A DNA stretch of 64,000 nucleotides, taken from Blastomyces gilchristii SLH14081. Taxonomy: Eukaryota; Ascomycota; Eurotiomycetes; Onygenales; Ajellomycetaceae. A program made the position numbers and the translations under genes. Of the stretch, positions 23,341 through 36,200 are shown in pieces. The stretch lies in the NCBI RefSeq assembly GCF_000003855.2, contig NW_003101681.1, forward strand, positions 2,797,893 to 2,861,892. The letters run 5' to 3'. A model generated the notes under the pieces. It had not been told where the DNA came from. It did not search any database and worked only from the letters and a program-made list of their open reading frames with translations. The stretch's first letter is position 1, and each line of letters starts with the position of its first letter.

Positions 23341-23994
23341 AACTATGTTAAAAAGTTACAATTATTAATAGACAAAATGATGGTCTAACATGAAACAGAA
23401 CGAACAATCCACCTCCCTAGCTGGAGGACAAAAGTGACAAAACTAGCGCAATACCAGCCCCACGAGATTTCCAGCCATCTGAGCGAGATATTCTCGCAGC
23501 ATTTTGGGGGAATTTGAAACAATAATTATCAACATCCAATATAGAACCCACGAGTGCTCTCAGGATCCATTTGGCGCCCTGCAGAGCTAAACACAGTCAA
23601 GCAGGCAGTTTTACTGGCCGTTGATGACCGCATTTTGCAGAAAAAGAACAATAGGATATTCCTTCCTTTTGTTCTCAGCGGGGTTAGTGGCGTTCACGAT
23701 TGGCTGATTCCCGATCCATGACCTCGCAGTCGCGCTGGATAGGCGAAATTTGGAAACTGATGCAACGGCTGAGGCCAACCCAGCCGCCAATTACCCACGC
23801 ATGAACCCCAGCAAAGAATTTTGCAACCCTACCTCTTATTTAATCAGAGTTCGCTAGCCACTTTATTTTGACGCTTATCAAGGCACGATTTGACTCCATC
23901 TATTGTTCCCCGTGGTTCATCACCCTAAAGAGCTACCCTGAACCTAGAGTATTACTCTCTTGTCAACATATTCTTTGATACCTTTGCCTTTAAA

Positions 23995-26261
23995 ATGAGT
24001 GATACAGGTTCTTCTCAGCTTTCAGACTGGGAGGAAGACCTGCCAGACAATGTTCATTTTCGCCTTCCAGGCTTCACGCTCCCGCTGAATTGGGAGCCTA
24101 CCCCGACGAGCACCCCACTCACAACCCCGCGTGCTAGCATAGACGGACGGACGCCTAGGCTTCATATCCTTCACATTCAGGGCATACAGAGAGGCCGTTT
24201 CCCAAACGCTTTGAACTATCAAGATGCGCTCGATGATAATTTGAGGTAATCTCATGGTTCCCGGTTTGCGGTTACTAGGTATTGATTTGGCAGATACCCA
24301 GCCCTGACGACTCGAGAAACACGATGGTCCAGATCATGAACGAAATCACGGATAAACCTAACTGGAATGTGAAGGTTGGACCTATATATCCCTTAAGTAT
24401 GCGGGCATTGCCCTACTTCCGTGTCTGGTTATTCATTATATCACTTCTGGCCCCCCCATTCTCTCTCTCCCCCCCCCCCAAAAACCCTACAATCCATTCT
24501 ACGACAACCTCACCATAGGTAGCAAGTGCCTATCCACCACAATCATATCATTTACTAATCTTTACAATAGGTTTCTGATGATACCATCGTGGAGAAGTGG
24601 CGGAAGGAAATGTTAACGGGAAACTATGGTTTCTCGGAATCTATGGCAAAATGGGTTATCGATGAGCTCCGCTACAAAACAAGGATTTATCATGAATATG
24701 GGCTTGTGGACGTATTTAACGGCGGAGTAGTCAAATCAGACACTGCTGTTCCGGGATCAATCGACCAGGAGTTGAGAAATGGGGTTTCGAAACTAGAAGA
24801 TGTGCCTGAGAACCTCAAAGATTACCACCCTTCCACGAATGAACAGATTCTGAATTTAGTGAACCCATCGCTCTTTCCCCTTGTCTATGGCCGAACGCGT
24901 ATCCTTGGCGAGAAGCTCTTAGGGTTGGGCGACTGCATCGCCAGCTGCGGCCTTGGAGAAACACTTCCAGTGCCGCGAGACAAATACACCGTGTTTGATG
25001 AAAAGCTAGATAACCACTCCGGTTGGGCGGGTAATTTTTGGAAAGACAAGATATACAGCCAAAAATTCCAATGGCTACCTTGCAATGTCGAGTTCCTTGA
25101 CAAGAAGGGCTCTTACCTACCTCTAGATCCGAAGGACCCTTCAAAAGTTGCTGCGGCGTCTCTTGCTCCGCCATGTCGGATAACAAGCTATATCAACAAC
25201 CTCCATCCCCACAAACATCGAGATCTATACGAAACCATCGAGAAGGTGATATCCCGCGCAATTCCCCTTTGGAATAGAACCCTATCTTCTCTAAGTGCGG
25301 AATATACTCGACGTATTAACTACGATATATGCGTTCGGGAAAGTTCGCTTTCTCCGCCCCGAGAAGGAGAAAATGGATCTAGAAAACAGAAACGTTCAGT
25401 GACCAAATCTGGATATGTATTACCAGAGCCTAGAAAGTTCGAACCTACGATGACGCCGTCGCTGTCACCAGGTTCCGTGGACTTAAAGAAACAATACCGC
25501 AAGTCTGGCTTTCAAGTGATTGTGAAACTTGCAAATATCCACCTAACCCCTGAAAAACCCAAATATAACGGCGGTGTCTGGCATGTCGAAGGCCAACTTG
25601 TAAGTAACAAAGCGTACTCCCAACTCAGTGCATCCTGCATATTTAAAACGAACAGCTCCATTTTCTAACAAACCGCCAGAATGAACACATATGCGCAACA
25701 GCGCTCTACCACTACGACAATCACAACATTACCAACGGCCACATAGCCTTCCGCCAACAATGCGCCACAAACCAAAAAATCAAAAATAGCCGCGGCGAAG
25801 ACCCAGACTTCCTCCCCGAAATCTTCGGCAAACACACCCTATCCTCCGCAACCCAAATCCCCGGTAGCGTCGAGTGCTCCCAGGGCCGCCTCCTCACGTT
25901 CCCCAATACCCTCCAGCACCGCCTCGAACCCTTCGAGCTAGCCGATAAGTCCAAGCCAGGCCACCGCAAGGTCCTAACCCTCTTCCTCGTCGACCCACAT
26001 ATCCGCATAATCTCGACGGCAAACGTGCCCCCACAGCGCCGTGACTGGTGGACGGAGCACATCGAGTCAACGGGGGCGCTGAAGAAGTTGCCCAAGGAGT
26101 TGGTGGATATGATTTTAGGCAGTGGCAACAAGGCGGATTTCCCGTTTAGCATGGAGGAAGCGAAGCGGTTGAGAGTGGAGTTGATGGCGGAGAGGACGGC
26201 GAGGGTTACGGAGCAGGATAGGCATTTTAGGCATAGGGAGTTTTCGCTTTGCGAGAATTAA
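23995..26261 (+). CDS. DUF4246 family protein
   Basis: Four exons, 23995..24245, 24302..24374, 24571..25599 and 25680..26261, join to 644 residues. Features match the large fungal DUF4246 family: the N-terminal region with NALNYQDALDDN, then MNEITDKPNWNVK, WVIDELRYKT, YGRTRIL, the central block INNLHPHKHRDLYETIEKVISRAIPLWN, and the C-terminal YNGGVWHVEGQLNEHICATALYHYD, PGHRKVLTLFLVDPHIRIISTANVPPQ. The WHVEGQ and RKVLTLFLVDP blocks have His and Arg positions that suggest a cupin or 2-oxoglutarate oxygenase-like fold, but no activity is established to my knowledge. The second intron boundary is uncertain: homology suggests a frame change near 24294-24325, hidden here by using an acceptor 8 bases downstream. 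Confidence 0.85.
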
Positions 26262-27217
26262 ACACTAGGTACTGACGGGGTCACGGTGGGCGGGGTGAGG
26301 GTGTGTCGTGATTGGGTGATTTCCTGGTTTGATATGATATTTTTTCATACTTTGTTGAGTCAAGGGTTTTTTCTATTTTTTCTATGTTTGAGCGATTGAT
26401 AATGTCTTTTTTTCTTTTGCTTGTGCTTTTTCTGTTCTTCACAATTTCCTTCCTATTCAGGGGAGCACTGCTATATCTTTTTGTGGTTACCGTATGTGAA
26501 ATTCCGGGTTACACCTGGGGATCACTGCAAAGCCGGTTTGCGGAATGGGGGGGAAGAGATGGGTGGCTACGCGGACAGTTTACTAGCTAGAGGTTAGAGA
26601 AGAGATTTATAACACCAACACTTTTGCAAATTATTATCTATCCTTATTATCCCCAAGACGGTGCGAATGAGCTGACAATGACGACATCCACACCCCACCT
26701 ACTGCGTATCTAATACATACATGCACAATACACCCCCCTTTCCCACTCTTCCAAGTTCCTCTCCGCTGCTCCCTCCGCAACCCATATCTATCCTCCAACT
26801 TTAATGTACTGTAACTAATATGTATGGGCAAGCCTAATGCGTAAATACTTCTTGTAACGAATCTATTTCCACTCGTATATTACCTACAGATGGGGGCTTG
26901 TTTTTAAGGGAAAATCCCTACCGAGACCTAGGGGCACGGAGATATTTTCCACTTCATACGTATTATTTAGCTGTAGAAAAGAAGAAGAGGCTTTTAGAAT
27001 TCGAGCCCACACCACGGACTAAGATATGCCATTCTTATCTCATGGATGTAAAATAAAAGGAATACAAAAAATAACCTAAAGAGTTCATTCATAAAGGGAG
27101 AAGAAACGTTTTTTCTTTTCTTTTTTGTCATTTTGCAGGTATCAATTTTGCCTTGATATATGAGAAAAGAAAGGAGAGAGAAAGAAAAGAAAACAGGAGG
27201 GAGTCAAAAGCTCAGAT
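26262..27217. other. intergenic between convergent DUF4246 and transaldolase genes
   Basis: 3' flanks of two convergent genes. T-rich tracts near 26360-26460. No gene seen. Confidence 0.55.
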
Positions 27218-28799
27218 CTACGAGCCAATCTTCTCTTTGAGGATGTTCTTGAGGGTAACTGCGTCAGCAGCGAACTTGGAGATACCCTCCCGCAGCTTCT
27301 CGACGGCCATTTGGTCCTCGTTGAAGTCGAAGCGGAAGAGCGCCTCGTCGTTCAGGTATTCGCGCTTGGGGATATCGAGGGTAGCAGCGGTGGCGGAGTC
27401 CAGCTTCTTGGGGACGGCAGCGGTGGAGTTGTAGAGTTCTTCGAGGAGGTTGGGCTGCGTTGGGGAAATGTGTTAGTTTAGGCCCAACTTACTCCTAAGG
27501 GGAAAAAAGGGGGGTGGGGGGGGTGGGGGGATATATATAAAACGTACCGAGATGGTCAGGTAGTCGCATCCGGCCAATTCAGTGATTTCGCCGATATTCC
27601 GGAAGGAGGCGCCCATGACAATGGTCTTGTAGCCGTGCTTCTTGTAGTAGTTGAAGATGCTCTGCACGCTCTTAACGCCAGGGTCTTCCTCGGGGGTGAA
27701 GTCCTTCTTCATGGCTGCTTTGAACCAGTCGAGGATGCGGCCGACGAAGGGGGAGATGAGATATGCGCCAGCTTCAGCTGCAGCAATGGCCTGGACAAGC
27801 GAGAACATTAATGTCAGGTTGCAGTTGATGCCGTGCTGTGACTGAAGAATGTGAGCAGCCTGGATGCCCTCCCATGTCGAAGCGATTTTGATCAACACGC
27901 GCTCCTTAGGGATGCCAACGGATTTGTAAAGCTATTGCAAAAGGGCGGTTGAGTTAGTTTTTTTCTTTCTTTCTCTTTTTCTCCTCTTTCGCGATCTAGC
28001 TTCTTACAACAACGGATTGGCATCGAAACATACCTCGATGATGTTAAGAGCCTTATTGACGGAGGCTTTGGTATCGAAGGAGAAGCGGGCATCGACTTCA
28101 GTTGAAACTTTGCCGGGGATGATCTGCAGGATCTCTTTGCCAAACTCGACCAAAAGACGGTCGAGAGTAGCATCGACCTTCTCATCGAGTGTCTTGCCCT
28201 ATAGTTTTGTTTTTGCCACCCAGGTCAGCTTTGGAGAAGCTCCAGATATATATATATATATATACATGCAGAGAAACCACAACATCAGAACTAGGTCTAT
28301 TATATCTATTATATGATGGTTGCGCACATTTTCCTTTCCGTAGGCAACTGCGGAGTCGATCAACTTGGCATATTCTGGTTTCTTCGAAGCGGCGAGGATC
28401 AATGAAGGGTTGGTGGTGGCATCTTGCGGCTTATATTTACCGATGGCTGTTGCGAATTTGTCAGAGAACAGTCCGTATAGTGCAAATGTAGAAGACGTAA
28501 ACGAGACATAGAACGGTAAGACATACTTGCAAAGTCCCCTAAAAAATTCAAAGGGTTCTATGTTAGCTAGAAATTCCATAGCTTTAAGAGCTAGGGGGTT
28601 TGCCGGGAATTGATATTCGAGCGAGGGATGGCATACCAGAATCGCAGACCACGGTCTAACACGGGCAATGTGTCGAAGACAGAGTCAGTTCCTAAGTTCT
28701 TCTCATTCTCTCATCCATTCCTCCTATGAGACAAAACTGGAGCGGCAAGGGGTCACTTACAGTGCCAGTGGCTTTTAATTGATCGAGAGCGGACGACAT
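27218..28799 (-). CDS. TAL1: transaldolase
   Basis: Seven exons: 28761..28799, 28637..28655 (19 bases), 28527..28538 (12 bases), 28328..28446, 28034..28198, 27548..27931, 27218..27454. They join exactly to 324 residues, the normal length of class-II transaldolase. The Schiff-base lysine is K133 ([11 protein letters not shown]); other family blocks are [55 protein letters not shown] and [11 protein letters not shown]. The enzyme transfers a dihydroxyacetone unit between sedoheptulose-7-phosphate and glyceraldehyde-3-phosphate in the non-oxidative pentose phosphate pathway, in the cytosol. The two micro-exons rebuild the conserved TVVCDSGDFATIGKYKP stretch, which no longer ORF contains, so they are strongly supported. 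Confidence 0.96.
28527..28538 (-). other. 12-base micro-exon of transaldolase
   Basis: GGGACTTTGCAA flanked by TTTTTTAG and GTATGT. It encodes part of GDFA and is required to join the 19-base exon (28637-28655) to exon 4 in phase. Both flanking introns have canonical ends. Confidence 0.85.
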
Positions 28800-30236
28800 G
28801 ACGGATAAAGGATTGTGCGCAGTAACTTAGTGTAGTAGTAGAATCTACGAAAGCGGCGAGGGTGCGCAGTTGAGAGGATATTCTAGCTGATCTTCAAAGC
28901 CAGTTAAAAGAAGCAAGAAAGAGTAGATTGTACGTTGTGAGATTGTTGTATATGAGGGAGCAAAGAAGAGAAGAAAGATAATAAATACAATGGATGGACT
29001 GGAAAATGGTGGGGCAAGAATAATGGAAGGGGGGGGGGTACCTGCGACCTGTGGCTGCTGCGGTGCTTGGCGGGGAGAATAGGTATCAGATACACGACTG
29101 CTCAGACGCCACTGAAAAACTAAAACCTGCCTCAGCGTTGACTAATCAACTGGCATAATAATAATACATACATATTAATATTCTGCAATTGATACTCGTA
29201 TATGTACATGTTAACAGGGAGTTTCTCTTCGATCTCTTGTGTATCATCAATCATGCCCACCTCACCTACAATGCCAGTGGCAAAGCTCGGGTCCATCTAG
29301 ATACTGATTTCGCGCTTTTGGGCGCTATCCCGGGCTACTGTGCTCCGACCAGGACGGTACGGGACTGTGTGGCTTCAATGTTCACATTAAGAGAACTCAA
29401 AAACAAAATAAAAAGGCAAAAATAGAAGGGCAGTCTTCAGCCCTGAGTAACTTCAGTCAACGAGAGCTTATATACAATGACAAATCATGACCGGCACTGC
29501 ATCCAAGACGCTGCTGCTTCTGCACCATCTTCAGCAGAATATATAGTTTTTGTTAACTAGTCACAGGTGGTGTTCTTCCAGCAAGAATTTTTCCCTTTGG
29601 CCCCGGTTTTGTTACATCATTGCACAGGAAGAAAAATGGATCCCCGTTGCATTAAACTCAGATCTTGATGTAGCGGTACAGATAGTACCAAAGCACTAAA
29701 GCAAGCCGGCTTTGAGAGCAAGTGGTGAACAAAACACCGCTCGGCGCTCGTCATTTTCTGCACTGCACTGCACAGATACGGTGGAGCGCGGTGGAGCGCG
29801 GCGGAGCGCAGGAAGGACAACAACCCGGCTGTTGTTTAGCATATTGCTTCCGGCAACCGGAGCTGTATATAGATATGTACAGTACCGTACAGTATATTCA
29901 TCCATTCGTGGCCTGCCAACGAGGTTTCTTTTTTATCTACAAAATATTTTTTACCCGACGCGCAACAGCTCGAGAGAGGAAGAAAAGCCAAAAAGCAGAA
30001 TGATAAAAAGAAAAGTAACGCAAAAGACGGAGAAATCGGGCATACATACATAGCATGGCGTGTCGTGGCATACATAATATAGCATCGCATCTTTGGTCGA
30101 ACCGTTATATACATATAAGAAAAAAAGCGTTCCCGTCATGAAATCATAATCCTGCTCGATCCACATGTCAGGGGCGGGTAGGTAGGTCCATCTAGTGGAT
30201 CTTGGACCAAAGCGATCTAGATATAAATATCCATAT
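28800..30236. other. intergenic between transaldolase and BEACH gene
   Basis: Promoter of transaldolase and 3' flank of the BEACH gene. No gene seen. Three 10-base units of the GTGGAGCGCG type lie at 29781-29810, and a self-complementary stretch based on TACAGTACCGTACAGTA at about 29878-29894. Confidence 0.5.
29781..29810. repeat. 10-bp GC-rich tandem repeat, 3 copies
   Basis: GTGGAGCGCG, GTGGAGCGCG, GCGGAGCGCA in a row in otherwise moderate-GC intergenic DNA, about 1 kb upstream of the transaldolase start. Confidence 0.85.
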
Positions 30237-33200
30237 TTAATGGCGCTGCACACAGTCCCATTCATACTATTTGAAGGGAGCAAGAAAAAATGACAAATTA
30301 ATAAATTGCACCCCGAGCCAAATACATAGAACAACGGAACCAAGAAAGCGGTGGAATGGGGAAAGACAAAGGGGGAACTTACAACTCGTCCAGCCTCGTC
30401 ACCGGTATAAACAGACTGCGCCAACGGTAAAATACAGCTAATACCCGCAGAAGCATTTCTGGCCCCGTCTCCGCGGGTGTTGTCCACATGGTGTAACTGG
30501 CGGATTAGATCGAGTTCGAATCGGCCATTCCGGATTGTTTTACTCCAGATCTATCAGGGTGGTTAGCCTTTTACGGATACCACACACAAAAAGTTTTTTT
30601 AGAAAGAAAGAAAGAAAACTTACATTAACGACTCCGCGCTTGTGACCTGTAAATAATAGCTCCCGTGCTAGCCATTCGTTACTGACCCCTTCGTAGAAAG
30701 CACAGGACAATATGCAATCATCAGCCTGTTCGCACACCGCTTGATCAAGAAGCAATGCTCCGTTTAGTGTATAGAGGCTGATACGATTTCCATGGCAGAC
30801 GAGTATATTCCCGGTGGCATCGTTGATGCGTGCACACTATTTCGCGTCCGCGTGATCGGATTAATAAAAAATAACTCAAAAAAAAAAAAAAAAAACTCGA
30901 AAAAAAAGGGATGTGTAGATTTGGCTATATACAGAAAACTTACATCGACAGGTCCTTGATTCGGTAACGATCGGACAAATTCTAGGCGATTTAGATCCCA
31001 TAGCATTATTTTTCCATCCTTGGAGGCGGACAGGACTGTGCTGAAGGATCTTGAAACCGCAAGAGTCGTGACCAACGACCGGTGTCCAAATAGTGTAGCT
31101 TTCGGATGAAGATCTGCCGACTTGGATGTCGATGTAAACGACCACACCGAGACTGTACAATCCGTCCCGGAGGTGATTAGGGTCTGAGAATCTGCAAATA
31201 AGGCACCAGACAGTTGACCTATATGGAGGTGCTCGAAATGGCCGATCAACTTGAAACAAATAGCCAAATTAGCCCCCAGCAATGCGCCAACGGGACAACA
31301 TTCCCAAATACGTATACATACCTTCCTACTATCAGCGGCATAGAATCTAACACTGCCATCAGAGAAACCCCACTCAATGTACTTGTCATAATTCGGCGGA
31401 ATATTGAGTCTGAACGCGGCCGAACAGAGTAGTCGATCTTGTTTCCATGAGAATAATAGCGATGATACTCGTTCTTGGCTATCTAAAAAATTTGTTAGTC
31501 GCATTGTAACATTGTTTTAGACGCTTCATCGGCTTACCGAGCAATGTCATAGGTAAGCGAGTTAGGGACTCTGCCGCCGTATCCAACCGTTTCTGCTTCT
31601 GGGCTACCTCTTCTCTCTGTGGGTGGGGTTTTTGGAATGCCTGGTGTGGAGTCTGTCCAAAATTATGGATAATGCCTATCGTAGCTAAGCGCTCGACGGG
31701 ATCGTCGATGGTGTCCAGATCTTTAGCACCTTGATAGGACAGATGGTGAAACACATTCACTGCCTCCAAAGCTGCTTCTCCTTTCTGCTTATTGCCGAAT
31801 ACTAGATCAATCCATTGAGGGAGGTTTTTCGAGACGTACGGGCTCTCGAGGGCTTCCCGATGTTTGGCAATAAATATTTTTGGATCTCCTTTAGCCCAAG
31901 GAGGTAACTCGACATTATCTATCGATTGAGACACGTTTTGTCTGAGCCCAAAATCATATTTGTTCGTATTTACCAGGAATTCGGGCAGATAGAAAAATTC
32001 GGGGATCAATTCCCTCACATCCGTCATGGTAGTTTTGGATGCGGATTCCCATGCCTTGGGGATTGAATAAAATAATCGATCAGCATGGTCAAATGTTCCT
32101 CCTTGCAACAGAAGGTATGACTTGACAAATGGCTGAAGGCGGATGAGGTATGAGGTCACAATCATAGCTGAAGAATAGTGTGTCCCATAATGAAACGGAG
32201 GTGCATTATGGTCGCCCATCTCGGCAAAGGATTGGTATCGGCTTCTATATTCTGCTTCCCGATCTGGAGTTTGGCATCCCATCGGTTTTGACAAATCACG
32301 GAAAGTCTTAGGGTTTGCCAGATCTAGCTCATCGCTTGTATAATCGGCAAGCACCCATGGGAATACGGGGTATTGTGTCAGGTCATTGAACGTCCGTCCG
32401 GCCATCGTATTAACAAACATCAGGTAATGAAAATTAGACATTTCACCCTTGATCCATTTTCGAGTAGCTGGGTTGGTAGGATTTTGGTTAAACACGTTAG
32501 CAATTTTCGCCCTGAAGAACTGAGGATTCTCCTCCTGATTGCGCAAAGCTTCGAATCTCCACATTTCTTCGCTCTGCGAGGCGTTTCCGGATCCGCTTAT
32601 TTGAGGGGCGCAAGACGAGAGAAGTGAGGATAACTCATCCCGAAGTGTGCGGGAGACCATTGTGAGCAAATAGCTTCGACCGTCGGCAAAAAATATTTCC
32701 AGTGCAACATCGCGGAATAAAAATCGCCGTTTCGATACACTAATTACCTGGGACCATTTCCAGCTCCTCGTTCCATGTTCTCCGTTATTCACTCGTCGAT
32801 CATCAGATTCGCGGCCAGAAATCATGCGGACATAGGGGTCTCGTTCTTCAGGAGACGCTTGCCAAACATTGACGACTTCGCCATCGGCCCGTTGGAAGAA
32901 GTTATCCAGAATATAGACAGAATCTTTCCCGAGGATCAAAAGTCCCTCACACGCTTCCAGCCCCACAATTCTAGAGACATTGCAAACATGCTGAACTTGA
33001 TCTCCCCGATGAAGACTTCTCATGACCTTCCTATTCTTGTCCTCATAGTCATCCTGCCCATCCATAGGGTCTTCAATCATTTCAAAGCTTTCTTCAAGGC
33101 CAGATCTGTCATCAGGATCGCTGTTCTGCACCTCAGCTGGGGGTTCAACTTGATTTTCAGATTCGGAGGGCTCAGTAGCCATTGTAGTAGGTGTAACGCC

Positions 33201-36200
33201 CAGGAGGTCCTTTCCAATAGCACGAATTCGTCTGTCCAGTTTAATATTAGGAGGCTCATGAGACGTTCTGCGCTTTGGTTGGTAGTTTTGCGCTCCAGCT
33301 GTGTCGTCCGGAGTTATTCGCAGTCTCATCCTATCCCTGCCTTCAGTTTGGTCAAGACGCCATTTCGTTTCACTGGTTCCTGCCAGAATCCCGTTATCTC
33401 GCCTCAAGTCACGGTACATTTTGGCGAAAGCTGAAGATAAAAAAGAGAAATTGTCCTGCTGATCTTGCAACGATCGTTGATGCTTAAGGTGTTCAGAGGT
33501 GAAGATGTTTGATGTCCAGTGGTCAAAGGTGGTTTCATGTTTCCGGAGAACTTCCTCCTGGGCTGTATCGACTTGATTCCACAGCTTTAACTTATCCTTT
33601 CGCTTGGAAAGTCTCACTCGAGCACGCTCCTCTGTTCTATTGTTTTCGTCACGGACAAAGTTTTCCCAGTGTTTGGACAGAGCGCCGAAGAAAAATGAAT
33701 CAAGATCATCGCGTTGGTCGTCAACCCAGCGTAGGAAGCTAGCGTCATCCAAACCAACAAGCTTTTGGAAACCGGAAGACAAGCGTTTGTGAAGGAGGGA
33801 ACTCGCGTAGTTCAGGAGTGCTGACATTTCAGACGGCTTCTGTACCAAAAGCAACCGCCACAAGTTCGCCGCAGCCAACCGAACACCTTCGTCATCCATG
33901 ACCAATTTAGAATAGAGGAGATAGCATATCAAAGGCAAATATTCTGTCTGGGGATCTTCGGTGGACAGAATTATTGTTTGCCAATATGTTAGTTTTTTGA
34001 TAAAGTCGAGTACGTCAGAGTCTTCTGCCTCAGAGAGCTGAAGCAACATGGTGCGCGACACCACCGAGCGGATAGAAGAGATTGCTTGGCTACATAGCCG
34101 AATACTCTTCATACTCGCAACCTCGGGCTGCTGTAAATATTCGAGGATCGGCCCTGCAAACTCTAAGATAGAAGTTGCGCCCTCTATAAACCAGCCCTCG
34201 TAAAGAGTTTCCACGAGCTGCGTTAACAACTTAGAGACGTTTGTTAAGACCCGAGGTTCCCAGAGAAGCTTTCGATTTAACAAGATGGTGTTTTTGAGTT
34301 CAGAGAGTACATTCCGAAGGACCCAGGATTCGAAATATGTCTGATGTTCGATGAACCCGGGAGGGGTTGCCAAGTGGAGGGCCAATTCGGAGAAGTCCTT
34401 TCTTGTGAGCACTTGGTCAATAATAACCGCCGCAACCACTTCCAAAACCCCTTGTACAATGGAATGAGCGGGTGGGGGGTTCACACTTTCGGATTTCGGA
34501 GCAACGGCCTGGCGGAGTCGAGCCAAAGATGGAGAATGCTGAGACTTATCAGATGACACGAGAACGAAGGAGGAACGCCGTCTTAGGCCAGTTCCACCAT
34601 CATGGGGTTCTGAATTATCCACAGTTGTAGTGCGTAGAACCGGGCGAGCATTTGAGAGCGGGCGAATAACCACATCGCGCGCTCCAAAAGTCAGCCCGAC
34701 GGACTGGGAATTAAGCTCTACGTCGGCGCTGACTGCATCTGAGCCAACTACGACAGGGAACAGGAGGAAAAGGAGCTCTTGCACATAGGTGGACGTCACA
34801 GCAAAGTCACGAAAGTGTTGAGACTTGACATGGATATCCGCGAGGAAGCCAACGACTGTGTTTAGCAGTTCAATATTCGACTCAGAACACGCATTTATCG
34901 CGGCAACATCTAAAAACAAAAGCCCAGTTAGATGTACAGAGAAATGTAATCGGGAAAGGGAATTAACAAAGGCTTGGAGAACCAACCTGGCGGCGTTGCG
35001 CTTGACATGGAGCGTCGATTTACACGGGTTCTACCGAGTTGTTCGGTATCTTTGAGAGCGGATGGTTCGCTGCTCCTTAGGACTGTCGCTTTGAGGCCGG
35101 CTTCGAGCATTCCTGTAACGACGGGAAGAATCTCAGGGAAGAGAACTTTCAACTCCCCATTAGAATTAAATAAATCTAAAAATCCGAAGTGGTCGAAAGG
35201 TCGGTCCAGGTCTAATTGTGCAACATCTTTCCCGAACAAAATAGCGAAGCAAATCGGCCACAGCGCAGGAATATGCCACCAGCGTCTCAGACGTCGTCGC
35301 ATAATGACGAATCCACCTGATTTGTCTGCAAACTTCCTCGTATAGCTGCTGCCATGGGTTACTAGTAATCTAGCAAGAATAGTGGTTGCCAGCACCACGA
35401 CTTCGGGATTGTCTTCTAAGATTAAGTATAGCAGCCACTAACGAAAGTGGAATGTCAGTAACGTGGCTAGCAATTTCGCATTACATGTCAACGAAGGACT
35501 AACCTTGTTGGTTACAGTTCTCGCAAATTTCGCAATATTCGTCGTGCCGTTCTCTTTACAAACGATGTTGGTATACGCTTTTAAGACTTCGATTGCTACT
35601 TGAGCTTTTGAGAGGTACGTTTTTTCTGAATGTAGGGAATAAGCCAACCTGGGCTGTCTAAACCGAGAATCGAACCGAGCGGCTTTTTTCTTCTGCAAGT
35701 TTGTCTGCCGCTTCACACTGTGAATGGAGTAGGTGATGAACAGTGCTAGGGACCGAAGAATTTCCGCCGACATGCATGATTTTACTAATGAACTAAGTGA
35801 AGGAACAAAAAGTTTGATAGATTCCGCCGTGAAGCTCTCCCCTTTAATCGCATCCAGGAGCTTCTTGACGACACCTAGAAAAATATATGTCAGCATTTTA
35901 GATACGAAAATACGCAGCAGAATGATAGGGTATCGTACGCATTCGTGAAAGACGCTTGGTATTGAATCGGTGATGCCGGCACTCAGAGCAGAATGTGACA
36001 AATTGAGAGTAGTATATCTCAAGCAAAGGCAGATCTCCAAGCCTCCAGATGTCCAAGTCAACAAGAAGGACTCGATACGCTAGTGGGTTAGTAATTACAG
36101 ACTCTTTCGGGTCCTTGAAGTCATAGCCAACAAATTTTAGAATTAGGAGCAGAATCTCCATGGCTAACCCGGTGCGGTGTTCCGGGGCCGGAAACAGAGC

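Larger units (their letters stand above)
21736..23994. other. divergent promoter region between sod1 and the DUF4246 gene
   Basis: 2.3 kb with no supportable gene. The sod1 promoter side holds AAGAGGA-type purine tracts (21830-21870). A 26-bp tandem repeat (22357-22444) and a 35-A run (23302-23336) lie further right. Confidence 0.55.

Noticed and set aside
32775..33434. 219-codon ORF on the + strand
   Set aside because: Antisense to the BEACH gene's large exon; no family features, low-complexity hydrophobic reading typical of a shadow frame.
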